Program-made: the position numbers and the translations under genes
The notes under the pieces: generated by a model
Seen by the model: the letters and a program-made list of their open reading frames with translations, nothing else
Database searches by the model: none
What the model was told of the DNA's origin: nothing
DNA from: an uncultured Flavobacteriaceae bacterium
GTDB lineage: Bacteria > Bacteroidota > Bacteroidia > Flavobacteriales > Flavobacteriaceae
Reading direction: 5' to 3'
Assembly: GCA_938074515.1 (NCBI GenBank)
Contig: CALJFV010000228.1
Location: 1-7,730 of the forward strand
DNA length: 7,730 bases
Shown here: positions 1 to 6,948 of the stretch, piece after piece
How the letters are laid out: each line of letters begins with the position of its first letter
How positions within the stretch are numbered: position 1 is the first letter of the stretch

Positions 1-1
1 A

Positions 2-1873
2 GGCCTATTGTCTCCTGCGACAATGTTAGATTATTACCAAAATACTGCAAACACAAACCGTATGTTGGTTAATGTTTCTGCAGAATACGCTTTGACTTCT
101 GACTTATCGGCTAAAGTTAACATCGGTTTAGATGAATCAGAATCAACTAGAATCGGTGTTTCTTCTCCAAACGCACGTAACTTTGGTGCCGGTGCCTTTG
201 GAAATGGTCGTGGAATCTTGAGTGACCTTAATACAAGCAGCGAACTTTTAGAAGCCACCTTAAACTACTCTAAAGATTTCGGTAATTCTAGCCTTGATAT
301 CTTGGCTGGTTACTCTTATCAGAATTTCAACCGTAACGGGCGCACCGCTAACGCTTGGGGATTCTTTACTGAGAACATGGACGAAATGGGCGATGCAATT
401 GAAAGCACCGCTAACGCCATCGAAGCAAAAATCACTGGTGATTATCAGCAGTATGGTTTTGCCGGAAACACAGGCGGAATTTTCGTTAACCGTTTGTTCC
501 CAGAACCAGCGACAGACGTAATCACAGACTTGAACAATTTAAGTGTTAAATCGATTTTTGTTGATACTTTTGACAACACTGACGAATTGCAATCTTACTT
601 TGGTCGTGTGAACTACTCAATCAATGACAAGTATTTGTTCACTGCAACAGTTCGTGCGGACGGTTCTTCTCGTTTTGGTGAAGATAACCAGTACGGATAC
701 TTCCCTTCAGGAGCTTTCGCTTGGAAATTACACAATGAAGATTTCGTAGGGGACAACATCTCTACCCTTAAACTTCGTTTAGGAGCCGGTATCACTGGTA
801 ACCAAGAAGGTCTTGGATACGGTAACTTCACCCAAAGACAGCGTTATGCTGGTGGAGGACCAGATGATGGTGGAAACATCAACATTCCTGGTATCGTGGA
901 CGTTTCTTATCCAAACCCAGCCCTTAAATGGGAAGAAACGATGCAATATGCAGCAGGTCTTGACTTTGGTTTCAACAATGACCGTTTCAACGGTAGTGTT
1001 GATGTATACCGCAAAGAGACTTCTGACCTATTGTTCAACGTATTGGCAGCTCAGCCTTCAGTTCAGCCATTCCTGTTCTTGAACTTACCAGACTCAAAAG
1101 TGGTAAACCAAGGACTTGAAGTAAGTTTAGGTTATGACCTTATCTCAAGTGATGACTTAACTTGGAATGCTACTTTGAACGCAGCTTACAACGACAACAT
1201 GGTTGAGTCACTTCAAGGTGAATTTGATGCAGGTACGATCCGCGGACAAGGTCTTTCATTGGCTTTCGCTCAAAAGCTTAAAGCTGGTGAACCATTGTTC
1301 TCATACTTCTTGCGTGAATTTGAAGGATTTGATCCTGCTACCGGACAACCCGTTCAAACAGACGTTCAAGACTTCGTAGGTAAAAGCGCCTTGCCTAACC
1401 TAACTGGAGGTCTTTCAACTTCATTGAGCTACAAGAGATGGACTGCATCAGCCTATTTCTCTGGTCAATTTGGTCACTACATTTACAACAACACGGCAAA
1501 CGCCTTCTTCACAGCAGGTGCTTTCCGCGGTGGTCGTAACGTGACTTCTGATGTACTTACAGCTGGTGAGTCATTTGATGCGGCAGCTGACGTTTCAACA
1601 CGATTCCTAGAAAGTGGTGATTTCGTTCGTTTCCAAAACGCTACTGTAAGTTACAACTGGCCACTATCTGGCGATGAATTCTTCTCGTCATTGGTGTTCT
1701 CTGTTACAGGACAAAACTTATTTGTCATCACAGATTATTCAGGTTTAGATCCTGAGGTGAGTAGCTCCCCTTCTGGTGGAGACTTATTGAATGGTCTTCC
1801 AGTATTTGGTATCGATTACGCATCATACCCAAGACCGAGAACATTTACTTTTGGACTTAACGCTAAATTTTAA
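2..1873 (+). CDS. SusC/RagA-family TonB-dependent outer-membrane receptor, C-terminal part (5' end outside window)
   Basis: This is the beta-barrel portion of a SusC-type transporter, which imports oligosaccharides or other nutrients across the outer membrane using TonB energy. The reading frame is open to the left edge, so the TTG at 8 and the ATG at 23 are internal. About 623 residues are present, against roughly 1000 for the family, so the signal peptide, carboxypeptidase-like domain and plug are missing. Counting from the TTG, family hallmarks are DKYLFTATVRADGSSRFG (207-224), LKLRLGAGITGNQE (254-267), NPALKWEETMQYAAGLDFGF (303-322), TRFLESGDFVRFQNATVSYN (531-550), VTGQNLFVITDYSGLDPEVS (566-585) and GIDYASYPRPRTFTFGLNAKF near the end, which closes with the terminal Phe typical of BAM-inserted barrels. 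A SusD gene follows after 10 bases, the usual pairing. The family call is very secure; the substrate cannot be read from the sequence. Confidence 0.96.
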   Translation, partial: GLLSPATMLDYYQNTANTNRMLVNVSAEYALTSDLSAKVNIGLDESESTRIGVSSPNARNFGAGAFGNGRGILSDLNTSSELLEATLNYSKDFGNSSLDILAGYSYQNFNRNGRTANAWGFFTENMDEMGDAIESTANAIEAKITGDYQQYGFAGNTGGIFVNRLFPEPATDVITDLNNLSVKSIFVDTFDNTDELQSYFGRVNYSINDKYLFTATVRADGSSRFGEDNQYGYFPSGAFAWKLHNEDFVGDNISTLKLRLGAGITGNQEGLGYGNFTQRQRYAGGGPDDGGNINIPGIVDVSYPNPALKWEETMQYAAGLDFGFNNDRFNGSVDVYRKETSDLLFNVLAAQPSVQPFLFLNLPDSKVVNQGLEVSLGYDLISSDDLTWNATLNAAYNDNMVESLQGEFDAGTIRGQGLSLAFAQKLKAGEPLFSYFLREFEGFDPATGQPVQTDVQDFVGKSALPNLTGGLSTSLSYKRWTASAYFSGQFGHYIYNNTANAFFTAGAFRGGRNVTSDVLTAGESFDAAADVSTRFLESGDFVRFQNATVSYNWPLSGDEFFSSLVFSVTGQNLFVITDYSGLDPEVSSSPSGGDLLNGLPVFGIDYASYPRPRTFTFGLNAKF

Positions 1874-1883
1874 AAAATAAATT

Positions 1884-3443
1884 ATGAAAAGAAACATGAT
1901 AAAATTCATGAAGCCTGTTCTAGCAACTGCGTTTCTATCTTTATTGACCGTTTCCTGTACAGACTTAGCGATTGAAGAATCTGATTCTATCATCGCCGAG
2001 GGCTCTACAGTATTCGAAGGAGTAGCTGATGTTGATGCATCAATTACTAACCTATACAATGACACATACGGACAACTTGGTGATCAAGGGAATTTCTTTG
2101 CCTTGAACGAAGTATCTACAGACGAAACCTTAGTCCCTACTCGTGGTACTGACTGGGGGGATAACGGAATCTGGAGAACGCTTCATGCACACACTTGGAG
2201 TCCTACACACCAATTTGTGTTAAACACTTGGAACAACTTGAACCAAAATGTTTTGCGCGCTTCTCAGATCCTAGATCCATTGAGTGCGCCTAATGCAGAA
2301 CAAGAAGCTCAAGCCCGTTTCTTACGTGCGTTCAGTATGTATTTTGTGTTGGACCTTTATGGTGTAGCACCTTTCCGTCAGCCAACAGATGCTTCAGATG
2401 TTAACCCATCTGTATTTTCAGCGTCTGAGGCCTACGACTTCATCGTAAACGATCTTGAAACAGCGTTACCAAACTTGCCAATGGCAGGTCCTGGCCCAAC
2501 TGAAGAAGGTCACTCAAGAGCGAATCGTGCCGCTGGTCACTTTATGTTGGCTAAGGTAATGTTGAACTCTGAGCGTTACACTGGATCTCAGCCCAACTAC
2601 CAAGCCGTTGTAGATCACGTAGACGCCATTGCGGCTGAGGGTTATGCGCTTCAAGCAGGTTACTTTGACATTTTCAAACAAGATGTTTCAGATTCTGAAA
2701 CCATTTGGTATGCAAAAGCTGGTGTAGGAAACCGTATTTGGAATGGTCTTCACTACAACCAAAACTCTCCTGATAACTCAGGTGGAGGATGGAACGGATT
2801 CACTACTTTGGCTGAATTTTACGACAGCTTCGAAGGACCAGAGGGCAACGCTGCTGGATCTGGACAAGAAGAGCGTCGTGGATGGGTGCCTGGTGCTAAT
2901 GACGCTGACTCTCAAAACTTAGGTATCGGTTATGGTTTCTTAGTAGGTCAGCAGTACGAAGAAGATGGAACCATCTTAAAAGATCGTTCTGGTAACCCAC
3001 TTGTTTTCACCAAAGAACTTCCTGGTCTATCGGGTAATGGTGAGGCCACGGGTATCCGAATCATTAAGTATCACCCTGGTGATGATGGTGGATCTTTCCG
3101 TTCACACGAGATTGTTTTCCGTTATGCTGATGCACACTTGATGAAAGCTGAAGCAATGATGCGTATGGGTGGTAATGCTACCCCTCTCGTTAATGAATTA
3201 CGTACTCTTCGCGGTGCTACGCCACTAGGAAGCGTTACTGATGCTGACCTTTTGGCTGAGCGCGGACGTGAATTATACGTAGAGTTCTGGAGAAGAAATG
3301 ACATGTTGCGTTTCGGACAATTCACTAGAGCTTGGGAATTCAAAAACGAAGCTTCAGTTGGTGATGATACATGGAAACTTTACCCAATTCCGGTAAATGC
3401 TCTATTATCAAATCCTAACCTAGTTCAGAATCCTGGTTACTAA
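1884..3443 (+). CDS. SusD/RagB-family nutrient-binding outer-membrane lipoprotein
   Basis: This 519-residue protein is the surface lipoprotein that caps the SusC barrel and captures the substrate; the length is normal for the family. A basic start (MKRNMIKFMK) and a hydrophobic stretch lead to a lipobox with Cys25 (LLTVSC), followed by acidic residues (D27, E31, E32, D34) that fit surface export of Bacteroidota lipoproteins. The N-terminal SusD-like part has the helical motif RFLRAFSMYFVLDLYG (145-160) and SRANRAAGHFMLAKVMLN (211-228). The C-terminal SusD/RagB part has FRYADAHLMKAEAMMR (412-427), VNELRTLRG (436-444), ERGRELYVEFWRRNDMLRFG (459-478) and the family ending LYPIPVNALLSNPNLVQNPG (499-518). 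The ATG is preceded by an A-rich leader without a Shine-Dalgarno, normal for this phylum. It is co-transcribed with the upstream SusC gene and followed by a terminator. The substrate is unknown. Confidence 0.97.
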   Translation: MKRNMIKFMKPVLATAFLSLLTVSCTDLAIEESDSIIAEGSTVFEGVADVDASITNLYNDTYGQLGDQGNFFALNEVSTDETLVPTRGTDWGDNGIWRTLHAHTWSPTHQFVLNTWNNLNQNVLRASQILDPLSAPNAEQEAQARFLRAFSMYFVLDLYGVAPFRQPTDASDVNPSVFSASEAYDFIVNDLETALPNLPMAGPGPTEEGHSRANRAAGHFMLAKVMLNSERYTGSQPNYQAVVDHVDAIAAEGYALQAGYFDIFKQDVSDSETIWYAKAGVGNRIWNGLHYNQNSPDNSGGGWNGFTTLAEFYDSFEGPEGNAAGSGQEERRGWVPGANDADSQNLGIGYGFLVGQQYEEDGTILKDRSGNPLVFTKELPGLSGNGEATGIRIIKYHPGDDGGSFRSHEIVFRYADAHLMKAEAMMRMGGNATPLVNELRTLRGATPLGSVTDADLLAERGRELYVEFWRRNDMLRFGQFTRAWEFKNEASVGDDTWKLYPIPVNALLSNPNLVQNPGY

Positions 3444-3463
3444 ACTAAGATTTTCAATACACC

Positions 3464-3498
3464 AAAAAGGCCATCCACTTCGGGTGGCTTTTTTTTTT
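3464..3498 (+). terminator. Rho-independent terminator after the SusC-SusD pair
   Basis: The stem is GCCATCC (3470-3476) pairing with GGGTGGC (3482-3488), with a 5-base loop ACTTC and one T-G wobble. It is followed by ten T (3489-3498). A run of five A (3464-3468) can extend the helix into the T tract beyond a G-T wobble. It lies 20 bases after the SusD stop codon, so it should end the SusCD transcript and separate it from the downstream lipoprotein genes. The T run is long on the + strand only; on the other strand the hairpin would be followed by just five T, so any reverse activity would be weak. Confidence 0.9.
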
Positions 3499-3554
3499 AA
3501 TCTTTTATTAATCTTTTTAAATTTTAAACTACCCAAGCGAAAGTACTTACATCA

Positions 3555-3562
3555 TATATTCG
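3555..3562 (+). promoter_or_regulatory. Weak candidate -7 promoter element for the repeat-lipoprotein unit
   Basis: TATATTCG differs by one base from the Bacteroidota -7 consensus TAnnTTTG and lies 23 bases before the ATG at 3586. A new promoter is expected here because a strong terminator precedes this gene. I found no convincing -33 TTTG/TTG box at the usual distance upstream, and the surroundings are AT-rich, so a chance match is quite possible. Confidence 0.22.
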
Positions 3563-3585
3563 TACTTGGAAAACTATGTCCAAAA

Positions 3586-6500
3586 ATGACATTGGAAAAA
3601 ATTATTCAAAATTGTATCAATCGAAATACCCTACTCTTAGGTATTTTGAGCCTTTTGGTTTTTGGGGGCTGCGACAATGACGCCCGCATTCGGTTTGTGT
3701 TAAAATCATCTGACCATACAGGAATAAAATTTGAAAATCGTATTACCTCCTCACCGAGTCAAAATATTTTAAATTATATCTATTTTTATAATGGTGCTGG
3801 AGTCACTATAGCAGATCTCAACAATGACCGTCTCCCCGATCTCCTCTTAGGAGCCAACCAAAAATCGCCAGAACTTTATATTAATAAAGGCAATTTTAAA
3901 TTCAGTCAAGCGCCACTTCCACCCCTTCCCAGTGGATGGAATAATGGTATCGCCGTCGGGGATATTAATGGAGATGGATGGATGGATCTTTATCTAGCAC
4001 GGGTAGCGGCAGACTCTGTGCCAGAAGTACACAATGCACTTTTTGTACATCAAGGTCTCGATGAACAGGGCAGACCACTTTTTGAAGAGCAAGCTAAAAA
4101 ATATGGATTAGATTTTCGTGGGCTCAGCACCCATAGTAGCTTTTTGGATTATGACTTAGACGGAGATTTGGATTTATATCTTTTAAATCATAGCGTCAAT
4201 CCCAATATGAATTATGGAAACGGAACCAAACGTCAAATATCAGATTCTATTTCGGGAGATCGTCTTTATGAAAATCGAAATGGTCAATTTGTAGACGTTT
4301 CAAAACAGGCAGGCATTTTTCAGGGAAGTATCGGCTACGGACTTGGACTAAGCATTGCAGACTATAACAATGATGGATATCCAGATATTTATGTCGGTAA
4401 TGATTTTTTTGAAAATGACTACCTCTACCTCAACCAAGGGAATAAATCATTCGTAGAGATTATTCACACACAAAAAGAGGCCTTGGGACACACCACGCAC
4501 TATTCTATGGGTAATGATAGTGGCGATATCAATAACGACGGTTTGATGGATTTAATTTCGGTAGATATGCTTCCAGAAGATCTTGTCACTTACAAGACAT
4601 CGGGAACTGAATTCAATTATCAGCTCTACAATCAATACCTTAAAAATGGTTACGACCATCAATACATGCAAAACACCCTACAACTCAATCGCGGTAACGG
4701 TGTTTTTAGTGAAATTGCAAATGCCTCCGGAGTATCAGCCACAGAGTGGTCTTGGAATCCCCTTTTGGCGGATTTCGATTTGGATGGCCTGAATGACCTT
4801 TTTGTTACCAATGGGATCCTCGGGGCGACAAACGATATGGATTTTATAAATTTTATTGCCAACGAGGCCATACAAAAACAACTTGGTGAAAATATGAAGC
4901 GAGAATCAATGAGCTTTATTGAGGCGATTCCCGCTAAAAAAACCCCCAATTATATTTTTAAAAATAAAGATGGTCAGTCCATGGAAAATCTAACGGGGAC
5001 TTGGATTCCAAATATACCGAGCTACAGCCATGGTGCCGCGTATGCAGATCTCGACTTAGACGGTGATTTAGACTTGGTGGTTAACAATACCAATGAACCT
5101 TGTTTTATTCTGCAAAATCAGACAAGGATCTGGAATCCCGAGCAACATTATCTCAGTATCGCCCTTCGTGATACGAATAAAAATATCTTTGGCATCGGTG
5201 CAAAAGTAACGGCCCATTATAAAAACCAGCAATTTACCCGTGAAAATTATACCACTCGGGGTTTTCTCTCATCCAGTCCAGCAATAATGCATTTTGGCCT
5301 CGGGGCCATAGAGCAACTCGATTCTTTAGTTATTGTTTGGCCCACTGGAGGCCGACAAGTTTTGCGAGATGTAGAGACCAACAAACAACTCATTGTCCAA
5401 TCTAACCAAAGCCCTAAAAAAGACCATGAATCTCCAATACCCGGAAGCAAAACTTCAAAAAATCAAACCACAACAGAAGCAAACCGTGCTTATGCCGAGA
5501 TATCCGAGGACATAAACTGGAAGCATCAAGAGCGCTCTGCTTTGGATTTCAACAGAAATCCATTGGCCCCTTATGCCCTGAATAACGAAGGCCCAGCCAT
5601 GGCCAGCGGGGATTTAAATAACGATGGCTTGGACGACCTAGTAATTACTGGGGCCAAAGGACAAAATACAGCTGTATTTTTCCAGCAGAGCGACGGCCAA
5701 TTCACGCGTGTTGATTTTACCGACCAAGTCGATACCATTGGTGAGGGAACTGCCACAATAATATTTGATGCAAATAATGATGGGCTAAACGATATTTTGA
5801 TCGGATATGGCGGCAATGAGTTTGCCAGTGGAGCAGCACTAAAGCCCAGACTATACTTGAGTCACGGACAAACATTTACTTATGACCCAGAGGCTTTGCC
5901 AGAATTAATTCAAACAACCAGTACAATCTCTGCAGTAGATTTAAATCAAGATGGGCTCAAAGATTTAGTGTTAACCGCCAAAACTAAAGCTCATGAATTT
6001 GGCATAGATCCGGAGCACTACTTACTCAAAAATCTGGGCAACGGTCATTTTGAGAATTACACCGCACAATGGGGAGATGCCTTCAGTAATTCAGGCCCGA
6101 TTAGTGATGTAGTTTGGGCAGATTTCAATGGCGATGGACGAATGGATGCCGCAAGCTGCGGCCATTGGAACACGCTCTCGGTTTGGATCAATACAGGTTC
6201 GGGCTTAGCGCGGCTGCAGAGCACCGAACTAGAAGAACACTATGGCCTTTGGTCCTCGATAACAGCAGCAGACTTTGATCGCGATGGGGATTTGGATATT
6301 GTCGCAGGCAATTGGGGGACAAATCTGCGTTGGCATGCATCAGCCCTTGAGCCGATTCGCTTATATCGCTATGATTTTGATCAAAATCAATCGGAAGAAA
6401 CTATAGTAACTTACTTTCTTCAAGGCAAAGAAACGACTTTGGCCTCCAAGGAGGAATTGGCCAAACAACTCCCGAAAATTAACAAGAAGTTTTTATCTTT

Positions 6501-6948
6501 TGCCGACTTTGCTGATGCCTCTATCGAAGAAATTTTTGGGGCTAAATCCTTGGCGGCAGGATTGATCAAATCCGTCACAGAACTAAACAGCTGTTATTTT
6601 GAAAATACGGGCAGCAACTCATTTACCAAGCACTACTTGCCCATTGATGTCCAATATTCGAGTATTCGGGATTTAAAGGTCACCGATTTAAATCAAGATG
6701 GGTGGCCAGACCTACTCCTTAGTGGCAACGATTATGAACTCAGCACTCAACTCGGGCGCTTAGATGCCTTTAAAGGAGGGGGGCTGATGAATTACTCAGG
6801 AACCTTACATTTTGAAAAAATCACAAAAGACCCTTGGTTGGGTGCTGGACGAGGATGGACTGAGCTTGCCAGACCAAAAGACACACTTTGGATTATGGCC
6901 CGAAACAACAACACCCCATTAATTATCAAAAAAATAAATAACAAATGA
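3586..6948 (+). CDS. Large FG-GAP/VCBS-repeat lipoprotein with UnbV/ASPIC (CRTAC1-like) domain
   Basis: This 1120-residue protein belongs to the Bacteroidota family of FG-GAP/VCBS proteins with an UnbV/ASPIC domain. I chose the ATG at 3586 because it gives a lipoprotein signal (K5 and R13, hydrophobic 15-26, lipobox ending at Cys29); the frame is open further left to a GTG at 3484, but that lies inside the terminator stem. Thirteen calcium-binding-like repeats of the form (A/G)DxNxDGxxDhhh are visible. Seven lie at residues 76-500 and six at 675-1046, so two beta-propellers are likely. Between them, residues 536-605 match UnbV/ASPIC, including GIGAKV, TRGFLSSS, HFGLG and VWPTGG. A helix-rich insert (about 945-1003) sits before the last repeat. 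No catalytic motif is visible. The probable role is a surface-anchored binding or scaffold protein, but the function is not established. Codon use is less biased than in the SusCD genes. The stop overlaps the next start. Confidence 0.93.
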   Translation: MTLEKIIQNCINRNTLLLGILSLLVFGGCDNDARIRFVLKSSDHTGIKFENRITSSPSQNILNYIYFYNGAGVTIADLNNDRLPDLLLGANQKSPELYINKGNFKFSQAPLPPLPSGWNNGIAVGDINGDGWMDLYLARVAADSVPEVHNALFVHQGLDEQGRPLFEEQAKKYGLDFRGLSTHSSFLDYDLDGDLDLYLLNHSVNPNMNYGNGTKRQISDSISGDRLYENRNGQFVDVSKQAGIFQGSIGYGLGLSIADYNNDGYPDIYVGNDFFENDYLYLNQGNKSFVEIIHTQKEALGHTTHYSMGNDSGDINNDGLMDLISVDMLPEDLVTYKTSGTEFNYQLYNQYLKNGYDHQYMQNTLQLNRGNGVFSEIANASGVSATEWSWNPLLADFDLDGLNDLFVTNGILGATNDMDFINFIANEAIQKQLGENMKRESMSFIEAIPAKKTPNYIFKNKDGQSMENLTGTWIPNIPSYSHGAAYADLDLDGDLDLVVNNTNEPCFILQNQTRIWNPEQHYLSIALRDTNKNIFGIGAKVTAHYKNQQFTRENYTTRGFLSSSPAIMHFGLGAIEQLDSLVIVWPTGGRQVLRDVETNKQLIVQSNQSPKKDHESPIPGSKTSKNQTTTEANRAYAEISEDINWKHQERSALDFNRNPLAPYALNNEGPAMASGDLNNDGLDDLVITGAKGQNTAVFFQQSDGQFTRVDFTDQVDTIGEGTATIIFDANNDGLNDILIGYGGNEFASGAALKPRLYLSHGQTFTYDPEALPELIQTTSTISAVDLNQDGLKDLVLTAKTKAHEFGIDPEHYLLKNLGNGHFENYTAQWGDAFSNSGPISDVVWADFNGDGRMDAASCGHWNTLSVWINTGSGLARLQSTELEEHYGLWSSITAADFDRDGDLDIVAGNWGTNLRWHASALEPIRLYRYDFDQNQSEETIVTYFLQGKETTLASKEELAKQLPKINKKFLSFADFADASIEEIFGAKSLAAGLIKSVTELNSCYFENTGSNSFTKHYLPIDVQYSSIRDLKVTDLNQDGWPDLLLSGNDYELSTQLGRLDAFKGGGLMNYSGTLHFEKITKDPWLGAGRGWTELARPKDTLWIMARNNNTPLIIKKINNK
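3811..5085 (+). repeat. First FG-GAP/VCBS repeat block (seven repeats), protein-level
   Basis: Seven repeats start at residues 76, 125, 187, 258, 313, 395 and 487 of the 1120-residue lipoprotein, for example GDINGDGWMDLYLA and ADYNNDGYPDIYVG. The Asp/Asn positions form DxDxDG-type calcium loops. Seven repeats fit one seven-bladed propeller. The first repeat reads ADLNNDRLPDLLLG, with Arg where the loop normally has Gly. The DNA copies are diverged, so this is not a nucleotide tandem repeat. Confidence 0.85.
5191..5400 (+). other. UnbV/ASPIC domain coding segment
   Basis: Residues 536-605 of the large lipoprotein carry the recognisable order of UnbV/ASPIC motifs: GIGAKVTAHY, an aromatic/basic stretch, TRGFLSSSPAIMHFGLG, then a leucine-rich strand and VWPTGGRQVLRDVETNKQLIV. 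In many family members this domain closes a single propeller; here it stands between two repeat blocks. Its biochemical activity is not established. Confidence 0.88.
5608..6723 (+). repeat. Second FG-GAP/VCBS repeat block (six repeats), protein-level
   Basis: Repeats start at residues 675, 727, 784, 845, 895 and 1033, for example GDLNNDGLDDLVIT, ADFDRDGDLDIVAG and TDLNQDGWPDLLLS. The spacing between the fifth and sixth is about 138 residues instead of roughly 50-60, because of a helix-rich insertion. A second propeller is the likely fold, with at least one blade possibly lacking a recognisable loop. Confidence 0.82.

Noticed and set aside
8..25. TTG at 8 or ATG at 23 as the true start of the SusC-like gene
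   Set aside because: The frame is open to the left edge, there is no signal peptide, and the first visible residues already match mid-barrel sequence, so the gene simply begins outside the window.
34..258. Minus-strand ORFs at 34-258, 613-831, 1823-2065, 3122-3343, 4659-4949, 5247-5450 and 5571-5816
   Set aside because: All are short, antisense to well-supported genes, and show no domain, signal or plausible leader. They are shadows of biased coding DNA.
3484..3585. A longer N-terminus for the large lipoprotein, starting at GTG 3484 in the same frame
   Set aside because: The GTG lies inside the terminator stem and the extra 34 residues come from the T tract and AT-rich spacer. The ATG at 3586 gives a normal lipoprotein signal peptide.
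3576..3680. Small ORF starting at ATG 3576, ten bases before the chosen start and in another frame
   Set aside because: It ends after about 34 codons, overlaps the lipoprotein signal peptide and has no recognisable protein features.
3811..6723. Possible nucleotide tandem repeats or a CRISPR-like array from recurring GATxxxAATxxxGATGG-type words
   Set aside because: The recurrence comes from protein FG-GAP loops; spacing and codons vary, and there are no identical repeats with unique spacers.
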